Positions 1-15,000 of a DNA stretch of 64,000 nucleotides are shown here, piece by piece. Position 1 is the stretch's first letter. Each line of letters opens with the position of its first letter. The position numbers were made by a program, and so were the translations under genes. Source of the stretch: Blepharisma japonicum (lineage: Eukaryota > Ciliophora > Heterotrichea > Heterotrichida > Blepharismidae); contig CATKHK010000126.1 in NCBI GenBank assembly GCA_949751835.1, positions 40,782 to 104,781 of the forward strand, written 5' to 3'. The notes under the pieces were generated by a model that saw nothing but the letters and a program-made list of their open reading frames with translations, was not told where the DNA came from and made no database searches.

Positions 1-1
1 T

Positions 2-3000
2 TCTGGACTAAGGCCAGTCTCAGGAGCTCAGCTAGTTTCCTGCTCGTCTACTACATCTATAGTAACCTTTACCGGTTTTCAAGCAGTTTCCCATCAATAT
101 TTAACACTTTTTGTAGCAGCTAGCAATCCAAGCAGTTCTGGAAATACTCCACAGTTCAGCATTTTTACATACGACAGCAACGGGATCCTAATAGACCAAA
201 ACTTAAAAGCAGGCTATGTGACTATTTCGACTGTGCAATACCCTCAAGGTTTCGACATTGACATGTTTTACGCAAAATCTGATAATCCCATAGGAAGCTA
301 TGGCCCAATTGATATTTTCCTGCACCCCAGAAACTACGTCCCTTGTACAGTCCCACCTTCTACTTATTTAGATATTTCTATTGATCTGCCAGGTTCGTTG
401 ACTTTGGCAAGTGGGTCGCTTTATTGCACATTTGGGTCAGACCAAGTTCCAGCCTCCAGTTGTGTTTATACATCAGGGTCGCCAAATGTAATTACTATTA
501 GAACGCCAACCAGCACGGCTGTAGACTGCTGCCCTCTTTCAATTAAAATTACTACAGTCGGTGCTGTACCTGGAGGATTTATGATCCCTTCTAATTCATA
601 TGGAAATCAAATATTTACAGCCAAAGTTTACGACTCAACAGGGACTCAGCTTGAAGAAGCCCAATTTATATTCCAAACTCGTCCATCAGCATTTACTGCC
701 TATACTTTAGATTACCTTCATCATACAAGAGATGCGTGGAATGTCATAAGATTGACCTTTACTAATACTGTTGACATCCCTTCTAATGGCATGCTAGAAT
801 TTGAGTTTGTAACTGCAGAGCATAGCTTCCCAAGAGACTTGGGCTGGGGACTGGAGTCTTTTGTAAACCATCAGTTTTCGTGCATTTATCAGTCTAATTG
901 GCCTGATTCTCCATCAGGGAGTATGTATTGTGATTTAACTACTGGCACTACTGTGACTTCTGCATTTGTAAGGCTAAAAGGCTTTACTTCAACAGTAACT
1001 GCAGGGACAAGTCGCTGGGTTACACTTTCTAATGTAAGAAATGCTCTATATGCAGGATTTGTGCCAACTTTAATAGTCAGGACAAAGGATTCAAACGGAA
1101 TTGTGCTTCAAGAACAGACTACAACATTGCCAGCGTTATTAGATTTGCCAACAGCCTCTATATCAGGTACTGTTACTACAAGTTCCACGACACTGGATGG
1201 CTCCAATGTTGAAATGGATTTCAGCCTGCCTATGTCAGCAACAATTTCTAATAGTGGAGAAGTGTACTTTGTATTCCCATATGGCTACAAGTGGAATTAT
1301 CCGAATCCTCAAGGAGGATCTATTGGGACTTGCTCTTCAAGCACTTTGTATGGTGGTTCAACCAGATATAAAAAATTCACCCAATGGCAAGCAGCTGGGA
1401 TGTTATATACCCAGCAGTCAGGAGATAGTGCATCTTCTCCTTTTAATACTTGCTTTCTAGCTGATCATCAGTCTTTATGGATTCAGACACCTACAATTAC
1501 TGCTTATGTAGTGGCTAATAAAGTAGTGCAGGACTATTATTTGATTTCTCACCCTTCTATTACCCAAACAGCTTCTGCTAGCTTTACTGGGGCAATGGAG
1601 CAGAAAGGACAATATGACAAAAGTACCACAAACTTGTGGGTTTTTAGATTTAATACAGGTAAAAGAATAACTCCAGGTGGTAGCGTCCAAGCAACTCTTC
1701 CAATTACTTATTTTTCAAGCATAAGCACCACCTGCTATAAAGTTGTAAACAGTGGGGTCACCTGTAAAGGGCAGCCAAACTGGTCTTCAAATTACCACAG
1801 AATTTTGATTTCTAATGTAGCTTCAAGCAGCACTCTTTCTCCCTCAGTCACTTTTGAAATCTGGATCTATGCGACTACAAGTAGCACTACAGGGACTGCC
1901 AATGTGGATCTCTACTCTGAAGATGAGGACACAAATGCTAATAAGAAGATCGAAGACTTAGTAGTGTCGCTTACAATAAGTGATTATGCTCCGCCTGCGT
2001 ATATAACGATGGATTCCTTGACTTCAAATCTTATAGAAGCTTATGGGTCAACTGCTTCATATGATGAGTACGGCACGATTTTATTGATATTCAAGCCGAA
2101 TAATATATTCCCTGAGGCCACGACTTTATATAACACTTTTGTTACTATAACCTTTCCATATGATGGAACAACCCAGTTTTTCCCTAAAAACCCTTCAGGA
2201 CTAATCCAGTGCAGAATGCAAAAATATCCACCTTTTATGCAATATGGTTATTTTGGAAGATTATGCCAATGGACAGCTGGACCACCTGACATAGTAACTT
2301 TTTATGTTCCCAAAGAACTTCGAGTAGACCCAAGCTTAGGACAGTTTCAAATAGAGCTCTCCACAATTGGTGTTGTTCCTCCTATAGAAAATGGCTTCTT
2401 ATCTCCTCAACCGTGGGGCTACTACAGATTCATAATAAACTTAGACAAAAATTCAGGAGCCAACATAGAGCAAGCTGAGCCACTTCTGTATTTATCCGGA
2501 AACCGTCCAACTGTATTATATACCACTTCAGAGCACAAAGGTGCAGGACTTTGGAACGTCATGATGTTTAATTTCAAAGCTACCACTTCAATTCCCCCTT
2601 CAAATGACCCCACAACCCCTGGCTATATTTTTATAAAGTTCCCATTTGACTACTTTTCAACAGGAAAAGGGTGGAAATCCGACCTTGGGATGAATATGGC
2701 AGACGGCTCCAAAATTTCTTGCTTACAAGACTCTACTCTCCACACAGCTCCAGCAATGGACTGCTATTTAATGTACGGCTATGCAACCTATGTAACAATA
2801 AAAGTTACTTTTACGTCAACTGTGAACGTTGGAGATTATATAAACTTGTACTTTGCCTCAATAGAAAACCCATCTGCAAATTTATACGATTTTGCTATTG
2901 AAATAAGCAGCCAATATGAAGATCTGTCGGCTTATGATGACCCAAAGTGGGTGATACTAGATAGAAAGGTCAATAGGTATGTGGAAACCTCATGGACGAT

Positions 3001-6000
3001 TTCTCCTACTACTGGACAAAATTATCCCAGCTTTGACTGCTACTCAACTGTTGTCAATCCAGTGCAGTTTGTCCCAGGAGATACACTGACAGTAGAATTT
3101 TCGATATTTAATTCTCAAAATATCCAGAGTGGTGAATATATTTGGCTAAAAATCCCTGACGAATTTACAGTCCCTACCACTTTAACTACTCTGCAGATTA
3201 TTAAAGGAAGCCAAGGAGGGTCAACAGATTCTTCCTGCGTACCTGCTACGCCCTATTATGTGTGGCCAGAAAACAGATTCATTTCAATGAAAAATTGTCA
3301 TAGCCCTCTAACAGTACGCACATTTAATTGACCATCTCCAGGTCCACAAGACACTCCGAATCGAATTAGAGTTTCCTTATTGACCTTACCAAGCTGGCCA
3401 ACAGCTGACGGACAGTTTACAGTCTACCATTTAGTAGATAGAAAAGCGCAGCTTGCCCGCCCATCTACATTTCCTTGGGGCTATATGATCCCAACAGGAA
3501 CTTGCACAGTAAACTACATTGGAACAACTCTATATGGTGACTATGGGGCTACTGAAGACTATAATTTCCAATTTAGTTGTGATGACGTCATTCCTGTTGG
3601 AGGAGATATTGTAATCACTTTTCCCTCAGTTTTTAACACTAACTCAGCATCTATAAGTGCATCTGGGTGTACTTTTGGCAGCGGCTCAACAGTAACTATA
3701 GCTGGAGGAGCTAGCTGTTCATTGGTAAGAGGAATAGAGCTGCATATAAGTGGATTTACTACAGCTGTTTCTGCGAACGCACTTATTGATGTAACAGTTA
3801 GCGTTACAAATCCTTCTCAAGGGTCTTATTTAAGTCCAGGCAAATATTATCAATATACAATTGCAACTTATGATAGCACTACTACAACTCCAGGGAGTTT
3901 CAACATAATTGATTTAGTGACTTCTGCTGATTATGCATGACTGACTGCATCCTCTCCTCGGTCTATCAGACCTCCAGTGATAACAACAGATTCCAATCTT
4001 ATTTTATATTATCCACAAGATCCTCTCATTGATCCAGGTCTCGCTCCAATTACATTTACTATCACAACTCCTACTCAAGTAACCCAGAAGACTGGCTACG
4101 TGATTATTTCTACCACACAAACAATATCTTTGCTAAACAATGGCCAAATTCGATGTGTCTGAATAACAGGAACCACTGAGCTGCTGGCAGATCAATGCAC
4201 CTTTACCTCTGGATCCCCTAATAGCATAAAGATGTATGCTCCTACATATAATAACATTCCAGTCGCAACTCAATACACTATATACATCACGACAGTTTTT
4301 TCTGATGGAGGCTTAGAAGGTATCAAATTTGGCAGTGGGCTAGTGAAATACCCATTCTTTGTAGATATCCATGCCACAGGTGGATCCTCTACATCTGCTT
4401 CACTGGGCTACTTAGAAGAAGTCGCTACTCCTTTTCCTTACTTAGACATTATTTCTGACTGCTGGACACAAAATGAATACACCCGCCTCCGAGTAATAAT
4501 CCAGGTTTCCTCTTCTACATCTATACTTGCAAGTTCTTTGAATACCAGAATTGTAATCGAACTCCCTGCAAATAGTGGATTTTTCCCAACTGATCTAGGC
4601 CTTGGAATTAGTGAGAACGGAAAAGTTCCATGCCAAAGTGAATCAAGCACAACCGGGACTTTGACCTGCTACTTATTCCCTGGAACAACTACTCCAGCTA
4701 CCCCTGACAAAATCGTGGTTTCTGGATATGGAAGCATGAGCTCATCTTCCAGCTATTATGAACTTGACTTCCCGAAAATCTATAACCCATCCACTGGAGG
4801 TGATGACAAAATAATAGATGTAGTAGCTTATGCTTTAGATATAAACTCTGGGTGGCCAGGGACATTCATATACTGGAGGACAATAAAGAATGTATCAAGA
4901 ATCAAGACAAATACTGTGAGCACACTGACATCAACTAATCAGATTACTGTGTCAGGAAATACAGCTGGCAGCACAGGCGACTATACATTTCCTGTAGACG
5001 TTACCTTGGCTGCTCAAGACTACTTTGTGATCGAAATGCCAGGTTTAGTTTCTTTGAGTTCTTCAGCTCCAACATGCGAATCCAACTCAGGAGCAATCTT
5101 GACTTGCGTTTATTACGCTGATACAAATACAGTCTTCGTAACAGCGACAGGAGCACATACTTCAATTAAGATTGACTTGATTAACAACCCTCCAAATCCA
5201 CTTATTCCATCTCAGTACCTTCAATTCTATGCGGAGTGGTGGAGCAAATTTGAGAAAAAGACGAAAATTACTTATCCTATACTGAACGAATCATTTGGAA
5301 CTGCTGGAAGCACAATAACAGTAACCATTCCAGATAAGCCGAGCGGCAATTACTATAAGAGTGATGTTACAGAGTATCGAATTGATGTATCAGTTGGGTA
5401 CGAGATTCCTGCTGGAGGCTGTATTACCTTTGATTTCCCCACTGAGTACCCTAATCTTCCTGAGAGCACCTGCCAGCACTACCACCAAGGAACGATTTCT
5501 ATGCTTACTGGAACTGTAACTTGCTCAGTTTCCAACCTTAGAGTAGTTCTTACTGGATTTAATGTTGTTTCTATCGGCACAGCAGTCTCCATAAAGGTAC
5601 TGGTGGAACACCCATCAAGCGCTTTGACGACCTCAAGTGGGATTGTTTACAGCTCTTACAGCTCCGGCTCTCCAGTTGCTGCAAATTTGATAGAGTCAGT
5701 GACATCCTCGACTTTTACTATCATAAACACCCTAGCTCCTTCTTATTACTCTTTCCCACGCCAAATGATGGAACCTGTTGTGGTAGAAGTTGGCAAATAT
5801 GGTCCTATAAGGATGTCTCTATCAGGATTAGGCACAATTATCAAAAATACAGGGTTTTTGAAAATCACTCTGTCGAGCTCATTTGGAAGTGTAGCTGCTG
5901 GCAGCCAGCTTGTGTGCTTATGGAACAGTAGAATGAGCAGATGCTCCATTTCAGGGTCAGTTTTTACTGTGTATGCTCCTGAAAACGCTAATTGGTCGAC

Positions 6001-9000
6001 TTATCCATTTCTATTAACGCTCACTACCACAAATGCTGATTCTATTGACCAAGTAGGAATCAAGCACCCAATCACAGCTGGGGAATATGGCATCCAAGTA
6101 AGTGCTGATTGTAATGGTGATGGCTCACTAATTAATGAAGCCATTGACTACGTCCACGTCTTTCCTTCTTCATATTTGTCAACGTTTTCAGTGGATCCTG
6201 CTCACTATACAGCAAGCTTGGTCAATTTATTCAAAATCAATATAACTCCTACTAATAATATCCCTCAAGGAGGCTACGTAAGAATCTATTTTCCAACTGC
6301 AGACTACTGGGGGAATACACTATTTGCAGATGATCTTGGTACTGGACTATCAGATGGTGAGTATATTTCTTGTCAAGAATCCCCATCTAATACCAATTTA
6401 AAACCAGTGTCAGGCCAGATCATTAAATGCAAACTTTATCTTGGAAATTCAAGCATTGCTAAGCCAGCATATGTTGAAATGACTAATTTTCAAGATTTAT
6501 TAGCTGCAAATGGAGTTTTCAAATTTGTAATTCATGGCGTCGAAAATCCTCCAAACACATATCCAGACGCAATAAATGTCGGCTTTATAGCACTAACTCT
6601 GGATGCAAGCTATGCAGATTTAGATTACTTGGATTTAACCTGAGTTTATACGGTCATTGATGCAATTTCTTCAGATCCTGGAACTCCTTCATCACCTAAT
6701 GATACGCCTTATGCGACTTCAGGCCAAGATGTGCTAGGAAGCTATGTGGAAATAAATATTCCTATGATGGACAATGTGGTTGCTATATCATCAGGGACAA
6801 CTTATCTTATCGGTGTGCCTTATGAAATTCCTCTGACAGGTGTTACCATATCAAACTGCAATGTGTATGAAACCATTGGGCTTATAGAGTATTATAGTCC
6901 TCCATCTGGGCCTGCAGATAGCTACCCGCTGATAACCTTTACCACACCAGTAAAAATAAATCAAAACTGGTCAAGCCCAGTCTTCTACTGTATTCAAATA
7001 TTAAACAAAGATTGCATAAGGCAAGATGTATATAATGGAATGGCTAGCTTAAATACTCATCCTCTGACCATAGGAACTGTGACATTTTCAACAATAAAAA
7101 ATCAAGATCTCATAGGTACTGTTGCTATAACTACAGGAGTGATAATTCCTATTGATGGTCTAATTGTGGTAACTTATCCTACTGATTACACCATTGAAGG
7201 TAGCGACTGTGAAATTTCAGGACTTTCTACTATGACAAACTTCAAATGCACAGTCTCTGGACAGTCAGCAAGCATACAAGTCTATGAGTCAATTGCAAGT
7301 GGGACTACATTGAAGATTTCCGCATCCCTTTTGTCGCTGACTGAAGACGGCAGCAGCATGACAATAAGTACTTATTATGATTCAGCAGGGACAAGTATGC
7401 TGGAAACTGGTACGAGCACTCCTACAGCGATATCTTCTACACCACCATGGCCTAATGCTTTTCAAGCCCCAGCTCAGTCGGTCACACTTACTTCTGCTTC
7501 AGTCAATCAGTACGCTCAGATCAGATTTAAGCTAAAAACCAGCCTGACCATTTCCTATTCCAACTCAAAATATGTCCAAGTCACTTTGGCTACAGGATTC
7601 CAAGGAAAAAGCTCCAATGCCAATCTTTTCTGTACTATTGATAATAATCGATGCCCATGCGCAGAAACAACCGCAAACAAAGTCTATCAAATTTTCGCAT
7701 CCAGTACCTATAGCATTTCTCCCAATGTGTGGCACGAAATCATAATATACACAAATGGAGCTGATGGAGACGTCAATGGATTCCAACTGTCTTCAAGCTT
7801 TTTCACTGAATCTATAACTGTGCTAGTAGATGATGGCTCCGGCACCAGCTCCACCAACCCTGTGACTGAAACGAGGCAGCTTTCAGTGCCTTCAGCAATT
7901 TATTCCCAATTGAAAATCACTTATTTGCATACAACGGTTGACCAGTTCAACGTATTTTCATTTTCTTTTGTGACAGGTGTAGCAGTTGATGGGCCAAATG
8001 GAGATACTTTTACTATAGAATTTCCTATGGAAGATTATAACCAAAATACGCTATTTAGATATGACTTAGGGACTGGTAGGATTTCAGGGGACACCTTTTT
8101 CTGTGACAATTTGTCATTGACTGCTTCTCCAACTATTTCTTGTTATTTTACGCAGGGAGATACTACTTATAACAAGCCAGCTAAAGTGACCATTTCTGGG
8201 TTCAGCTATGTGAATGCAGGGATTACAGTAACATTTGATATCCCAAAGGTTAAAAATCCGCAAACTTCTGGAGTGTCAGTGGATGTGTCTATAAGAGTTG
8301 CATCAGTTAAAAGCACAGGTGTAATAATGGAAGAAAGAACAGTTGATTATCTCTTCTTAGTAACTTCAAATGCAGTCTCTTCTTCATGCTCTCTCACTGA
8401 ACCTCTCCTTGGCTCTTATCTCACATATACCACAACGACCACCACTCTATCATTTCTCTGTTGCGCAGCCCAAAATTTGCCTTCGGCTACAGGAAATTAC
8501 TATATCCTGGAAGTCCCTTCAAAATACCCATTCCCCTCTGCTACTTCTCTAAATGGAGGAGGTGATTTTACAACAATTGTAAAAACATATGCATCAGCAA
8601 GCTGGGTGCTACTAGGATCTGCATCAACTGCCAATTGTAAGACAAGCAGTATATCGTCCACTTTTGCTACTGTGAAGAACCCAACCTCTACAGTTTCTGC
8701 TAACACCTTAGTATTTAAAGGCTATGCAATTTATCAGAGTCAAATGACTGATTTAATTTCTTATAGTTCAATTAGTACTGCAATCACACAAGCAGCAGTA
8801 ACTGCCTTGTCCTGCAGTATGTCATCTTCTTCGATTTCAATGCAGGAGTACAATATAAACGCAGTCAATCTGATTGATGTCTCATTTACATGCACTGGCA
8901 GCAATATCCCAGTAGGTGGCTCTTTAAATCTTGAAGTTTTGTCTGGAGGTAGCAGTGTGACAACTGACCCTTATTATTTTACAATCTACAAAGGCTTGGG

Positions 9001-12000
9001 AGCTGTCTGACACTATTCTCTTAGCGGAACAAAATATATCATCAAGGACTGAACATCAGCAATTACTTCTGGAACTTTGATGCGATTTTTAATCCCTGTC
9101 AAAAATCCCAGCACATCAGGGTCCACAATAACAATAACAGCATATGCATATGATGATAAGAGTAACTTAATGGGCTCTGCAACCGCCACTACACCTGCCG
9201 TAACAAGTGCAGGATATTCTTCTGTTTATTCTTTAAAAAGCCATTATTTGCAATTAAACAGTCTCAGCAACTCTCTGAGCACATCTATGACACTTTATTT
9301 AAATATCCCTAACTCTCTTACAACATCCTCAACAGTAACAATCGAATTTACTGGCGGAATTCAAGCTCAGACTTCTGGGCAAGAAGATAGATATGGGAAT
9401 TTTGATGGAACTCAATGTGAGCAAAGCTTAATCCCAACGTACATCAATAATTATTGTGGACAATCCATTTGAACGACAACTACTAAGATTCAATATTCGC
9501 TTGTTAATCCAAGCACCATTTCATCAGGTGTCCACCAATTTAATTTTGCTGGATCTAATATTAACCACCTACACCTTGACTCTTCTAATTCAGGGGTGCA
9601 TTTAATAAAGGTGACGATTACATCGTCTGTTACTCAATACTACACCTTTTTGTACAGAACACCCACCTCCCAAGGCAGCACAACTCCGGACTGATATGGG
9701 CAGATCATTAATTATGAAAATGTTGACCATGAATCTACAAGCACAAGTAATTCAGTGCACTATCTGCTCGCTGAGTATCCAGTTGCTTTTGGGTCACTGA
9801 ATGGGTTTTCGAGTGACCTTGGATTCGGAGTTTCTGATGGTTCTGTTGTTACTGGAATAATTGCATACGGATCAACAGTCCTCAGAGACTGTGTGCTAAG
9901 ACAATCTGCATTTGACAACAGAGCTGGAGTTCTGTGCAGGTCTCCAGCAACGACCAATAACCCAGATCTTTATATTTTTTTAATTAAGAGCCCTTCAAGT
10001 GCAGTTACAGTTTATTATAGCGTTATGGCTCTGTTCCAAGATGACACTTCCAGTTATACCTGGCATTCAATGGGCCTGACGAGCCAGTATTTTCAATCAG
10101 GCTCAGTCACTACAGCCAGTGGCTCAATTAGCATTGCCAGCCCTACTACCCAAGCAACAAGCACGTGAGACTTCACAAATATGATTACAGCAAGCAATCT
10201 TGGCCCAAGCTACAATATGCTGATACAATTTACCAATTATCAAAGTGTCTATCAATTAAGCACATATGTGAATGTAAACTCAATTATCAGTGCTTATTTT
10301 CTTTATTCCGGCTTTATCTTCGCACGGGTAAGCGATGGAGGGACTCCCCAAGTCCAATTCAGCAATCCCTTATTTTCTCGGTCAGACTTTGCAGCCAAGT
10401 CCTGAACTTTTGGGAATAGTAATATTCTAAATACAATAAAATCAACTAGTACGATCACTATTACAACTGGGACTCTGTCATCAAAATCTATTATATCAGG
10501 CTCAACGCCTAGAGCTGGCTCTACTTCCAGCTTGACTTTTAAACTTACATTTGCAGACACAATTCCAGTTGGTGGGCAAATTCAGATTGTGTTCCCTACA
10601 TCTTACTTTTCTGCAATCGACTGCTCAATATGCACATCAGGCTTTACAGATCAAGACGCGAGTAATTCAGTAACTTATACTATTACAACAACAGCATCAA
10701 GCATTATTTTGATGATAAATAAATTTCAGAAGGTGACTGCAGGCTCTTATAACATTTATGGTATTCATGCAACTTTCTCAGTAGCTGGAAGTGCAGGGAT
10801 TGACATAAATACTTATTATGACTCGACTACATCTTATCCTATTGATGCGGACACTGTATCTTTTACGATTAATACAGCATTGGCTGCTAGTCCAGTGATA
10901 TCTTTGTATCCTAGGCTATCATTTATGACTGGGTTTAAGAATCCAACTGCAGGGTCGTATTCAGACTTGGTTCTTTATTTTAACCCTACTGTAAACGTAG
11001 ATCCATCTGCCAGCGGAACTGTAAAACTGACGATGCCGAGTTCTTCTCATTGGTTTAATAATGATGGAGTCAGCAGCTTTTACTGCCTTATAAATGGAGA
11101 TTTAACCACGATAACAACTACTAGCAGCTACTATACAATTACACCTAACTCAGTTCTTAATGCAGGAACTCTTTATACTATCATTATTTCTGCGAGAAAT
11201 GGAATACACGATGGTTTATCCACTGCTTCTACGACTTCTTCTGATCTCATAACCCTAGAAGGATACACAGGTGCAACTCTTAACCAGCAAGCCACTTATT
11301 ATATAAAAGTGAGCCCTATCTTCACTCAGCTTAGCATAAACCCATATGTGAAAGGGTCAGGCTCAGATACTCTTTATCAATTAAACATTCAAACAGCTAC
11401 AACAGTGAATGGCTCGAACGGTGGAGCTTTTATAGTAGAGTGGCCGGTTTATTCGCTGTCTTCTTCTATGTCAATTTTCTCAAGCACTGTGGGGAGCACT
11501 CAGGTTTCTGGAACGTACTTCCCTTGTGAACTTTTCTCTACAGGAAGTAGTAAATATATCCCCATGACTGGTATAACCTGCATGCTAATTAAGGGCTATA
11601 CGATTTCGTCACAAAGAACTGTGCCGACCAAAATTGTTATGCTGCTAGGGAGCAATACGATTAACTCAGGTGTTTCAATCGTGATAGGTTTTCCAGGAGT
11701 GACGGTTCCAACAACTTCAAGAGGTCCAGATTTATATATATACAGCAGAGAGATTTCTAGTGGCTCTGAGGTGGTCAAGGACTATTTGAATTACAAATAT
11801 GTTAGCTTTGCTCATTCTCTTAATAGTCCTGCTTCATATACTAAAAATTTCCAATCTAGTTTTAGTAACTCATACCTCATGTCAACATCTGTCTCATTTT
11901 CTATGAGTTTTCAGCCTGTAGTCTCAATTTCTACCTCAGACTACCTAGTTTTTACATATGATCCTACAATGATATCAGTTTCCACAGGATCAGCAGACTT

Positions 12001-15000
12001 ATCATCGCCTTCCTATTCATCACTTTTTTACTATACTACAGTTGGATGAATTGTAATTCATCCTTCTTCTACAATAGGATCTAGCTCAGCTACCACATTT
12101 ACTTTTACAGGGATGAATAATCCGAACTATATTTCAGGATCTTCAAAAGACTATATTTCTGCTAGACAATGGGACAGTTTTTCAAGTAGTTGGACTCCAG
12201 GGGTATGGGATTACACTTACACATTTTCAGGGTCTGCTCCTAGTCCTCTCTATACCTTAGGCACAGTTACTCCTAGCTCATTAGGATCCTCATTTGGCTG
12301 CCTTACCTGCGCAAGCTCAGGGACATCAGTTCTTTCTAGTCAATACGTGATGTATAAGCTTACATTCCAGTACAGCTTAAACCTCCTTTCAGGAGCTATC
12401 TTTGAGCTTATCTTTCCTAAATCTACAAACGAGTACCAAAGTATTGCTAATAATTGTGAAGCCTCATCCTCAGGATTTTCAAGTCCAAATTCAGTTTACT
12501 GCTCAGCATACTCAACTCAAACCTTAAGGATTTATTATTTTGGGACTTATACACAAAATACAGATGTTGTTGTCTATATCAAGGCTTTGAATCCTCCTAT
12601 AGCTTTTTCTACTACTTCTGGGCTTACTATAAACGTGTATTATGACACTTCAGGGACTTACAACATAGGCACAGACAGCACTAATAAATTTACAGTCACA
12701 GGGCTAAGTTCAGTTCCATCTGGAACAATGAAAATTTATATACCATTCTCAAGTGAGTATATATCAGCGAGAACGACGTCAAATGCGCCACTTATCTTTA
12801 TATTTAAAACAAGCACAACAATAGCAAAAAATGCAGGCACTGTGTCCGTCAAAGTATCTTCAGGGACTTTTACCCAAGCTTCAGGAGGCACATTGATCTG
12901 CTATTTCATTGATACGACCAATAACAATCTGAAATACATTGCAAAGTCTTGCACTTACTCATCTAATGTATTTACCATAACAGCGCCAGTCTACACTGAT
13001 ATAGTGAGTGGCCAGAATTGGATAGTCAGCATATCGACATATGGGGCTACAAGTAATGGCCTTACATATCCATCAGCTGGAGGGACATTTATCAATGTGG
13101 ATTTAAATACTATAGAGATGTTTGACTATAATTATTATGTAGTTCCAACAGCTTTGCCAACTGCAAAAGTCATTTCTTATTGTAGGACAACGAGCTTTTC
13201 TAATGTTTTTCAAGTGTATATAGATGCTAGCACTATTAATAAATTCTCATCTGGTATGAGGATTGAGGCTGAGTTCGATGTGAATCAATTTAATAGCGAT
13301 TTGGGCACTGGTATCAGTGACGGAGATCCAATGGACTGCATAAGCAATATGGCAATGGAAACTTCTACTACTCTGCAATGTACCTTACATTATGGAAATG
13401 CTGGGTCTTATCCTTATAGGCCTCTGATGACTAAAGCTAGAGAGCATAACCAAGACACTAACTCCGGGAAATATTACTTGTCCTTCGCAAATGTTATAAA
13501 TCCAAGCACCAGTGGTCAAAATGTGGCTATAAGAGTCAAATACTTCAGCATCTCATCTGGCACAGAAGTCTTCACTGGTGACGAGATGATATATTTTGTG
13601 CTTGGCTCTGTCTCAAACTCCTACACAACTGATAACGAAAACTCTTACATCGCTTCTATGAACAACAAAGCAGTCATGACCACAGGTGTGACCTTCAACG
13701 CCATCACAAATGTAGGATATTACGCATTAACCTCTTCAAGCTATCTCTTCTGGAGATTCCCATATGGAATCGGCACTTCTATAACAATGACAGAAAATAG
13801 TTCAGGAAATTCTCAGACAATTGATGGGATCTTAGGTAGTTCTCAGGCAGGAGGTGGCTTATTAGTCTCAACTCCTCCCTCTTCAGGCTCATATACAGGG
13901 ACTGTTACATGGAATTTTGCAAACTTTGTGAATCCTCCTTATATCCCAACTTCTTATCCAATTCTGACAGCAGACATAGTTGTCCAAGGATTTTATGTGG
14001 AAAAAGTTGTATTTGACCAAAATCTAGCTAACCATATAGCTGCAGTAGTAACTGTAACCCATATTTGGGCTGGTGATGCTACAAATTATGGATACTTAGG
14101 TGGAAGAATTGATATGGACTTATTGTTTACTGTGGCAATCCCAATTTCAAGCAGTTTCGTTATAGAAATTAGTTTTCCATCTACCTGGACTACAGACAAA
14201 CACTGCACATTTTTAGGAACTTTGCAGTCTCCAAATAATAAAGATTGGATCGAGTGCAACCAGGTTAACACCAATGCATTTCTTGTGACAAATATAAAAG
14301 CTTATACAATGAATGACAATATAAATATTAACGGGTGGGTAACTTTGCCAAACGCAGTAGGTCCTCACACAGTGACTGTCACTGTTTACTCTAGTTATAC
14401 TACTCAGGTTATTGCAGCTGGTACTGGGACTTATACAATTAATAATGTGCCTTATCATAGCCAGTTTTCAATGGGACGATTTGTATATAATGCTGCTGAT
14501 ATTTTTGTGCCTGCAAATGGGGTATCACCATTTCTTCTGTCAGTTCCTGTGCCTGCAACGTTGACCAAGAATGCTGGATATGTAAATATTGATTTTCCTG
14601 CGTCAAGCTGGACAACTGCGCTACCTTTGGTATGTATTTGGGAAGGAACTAGCACATGGCAAGCAAGCCAATGCAGCATTTCTGGCAATACCGTAACTAT
14701 TGTAGCACCCGAATATAATGATATTACCGCAGGCACATGGATAATCACAGTCAATACTTTTCAAGGAATAAGCTACAACGGCATCACTTTCCCTACTACA
14801 ACTGAGGTGTGGACTTTGTCGACAAGTTATTCTAATGACGGTATAACAGGCCCTAATGTCATTTCCAGCACAATTTATATAAAAGTTCCTCTTGAACAAT
14901 TTGCAACTGACTATGTGTTTACCTTTAGCAATATTAAAAATACCCATATTTTAGCAGAATTGGCTTTTTCCTGCACCAATTCATATACGAAAGGTGTTCC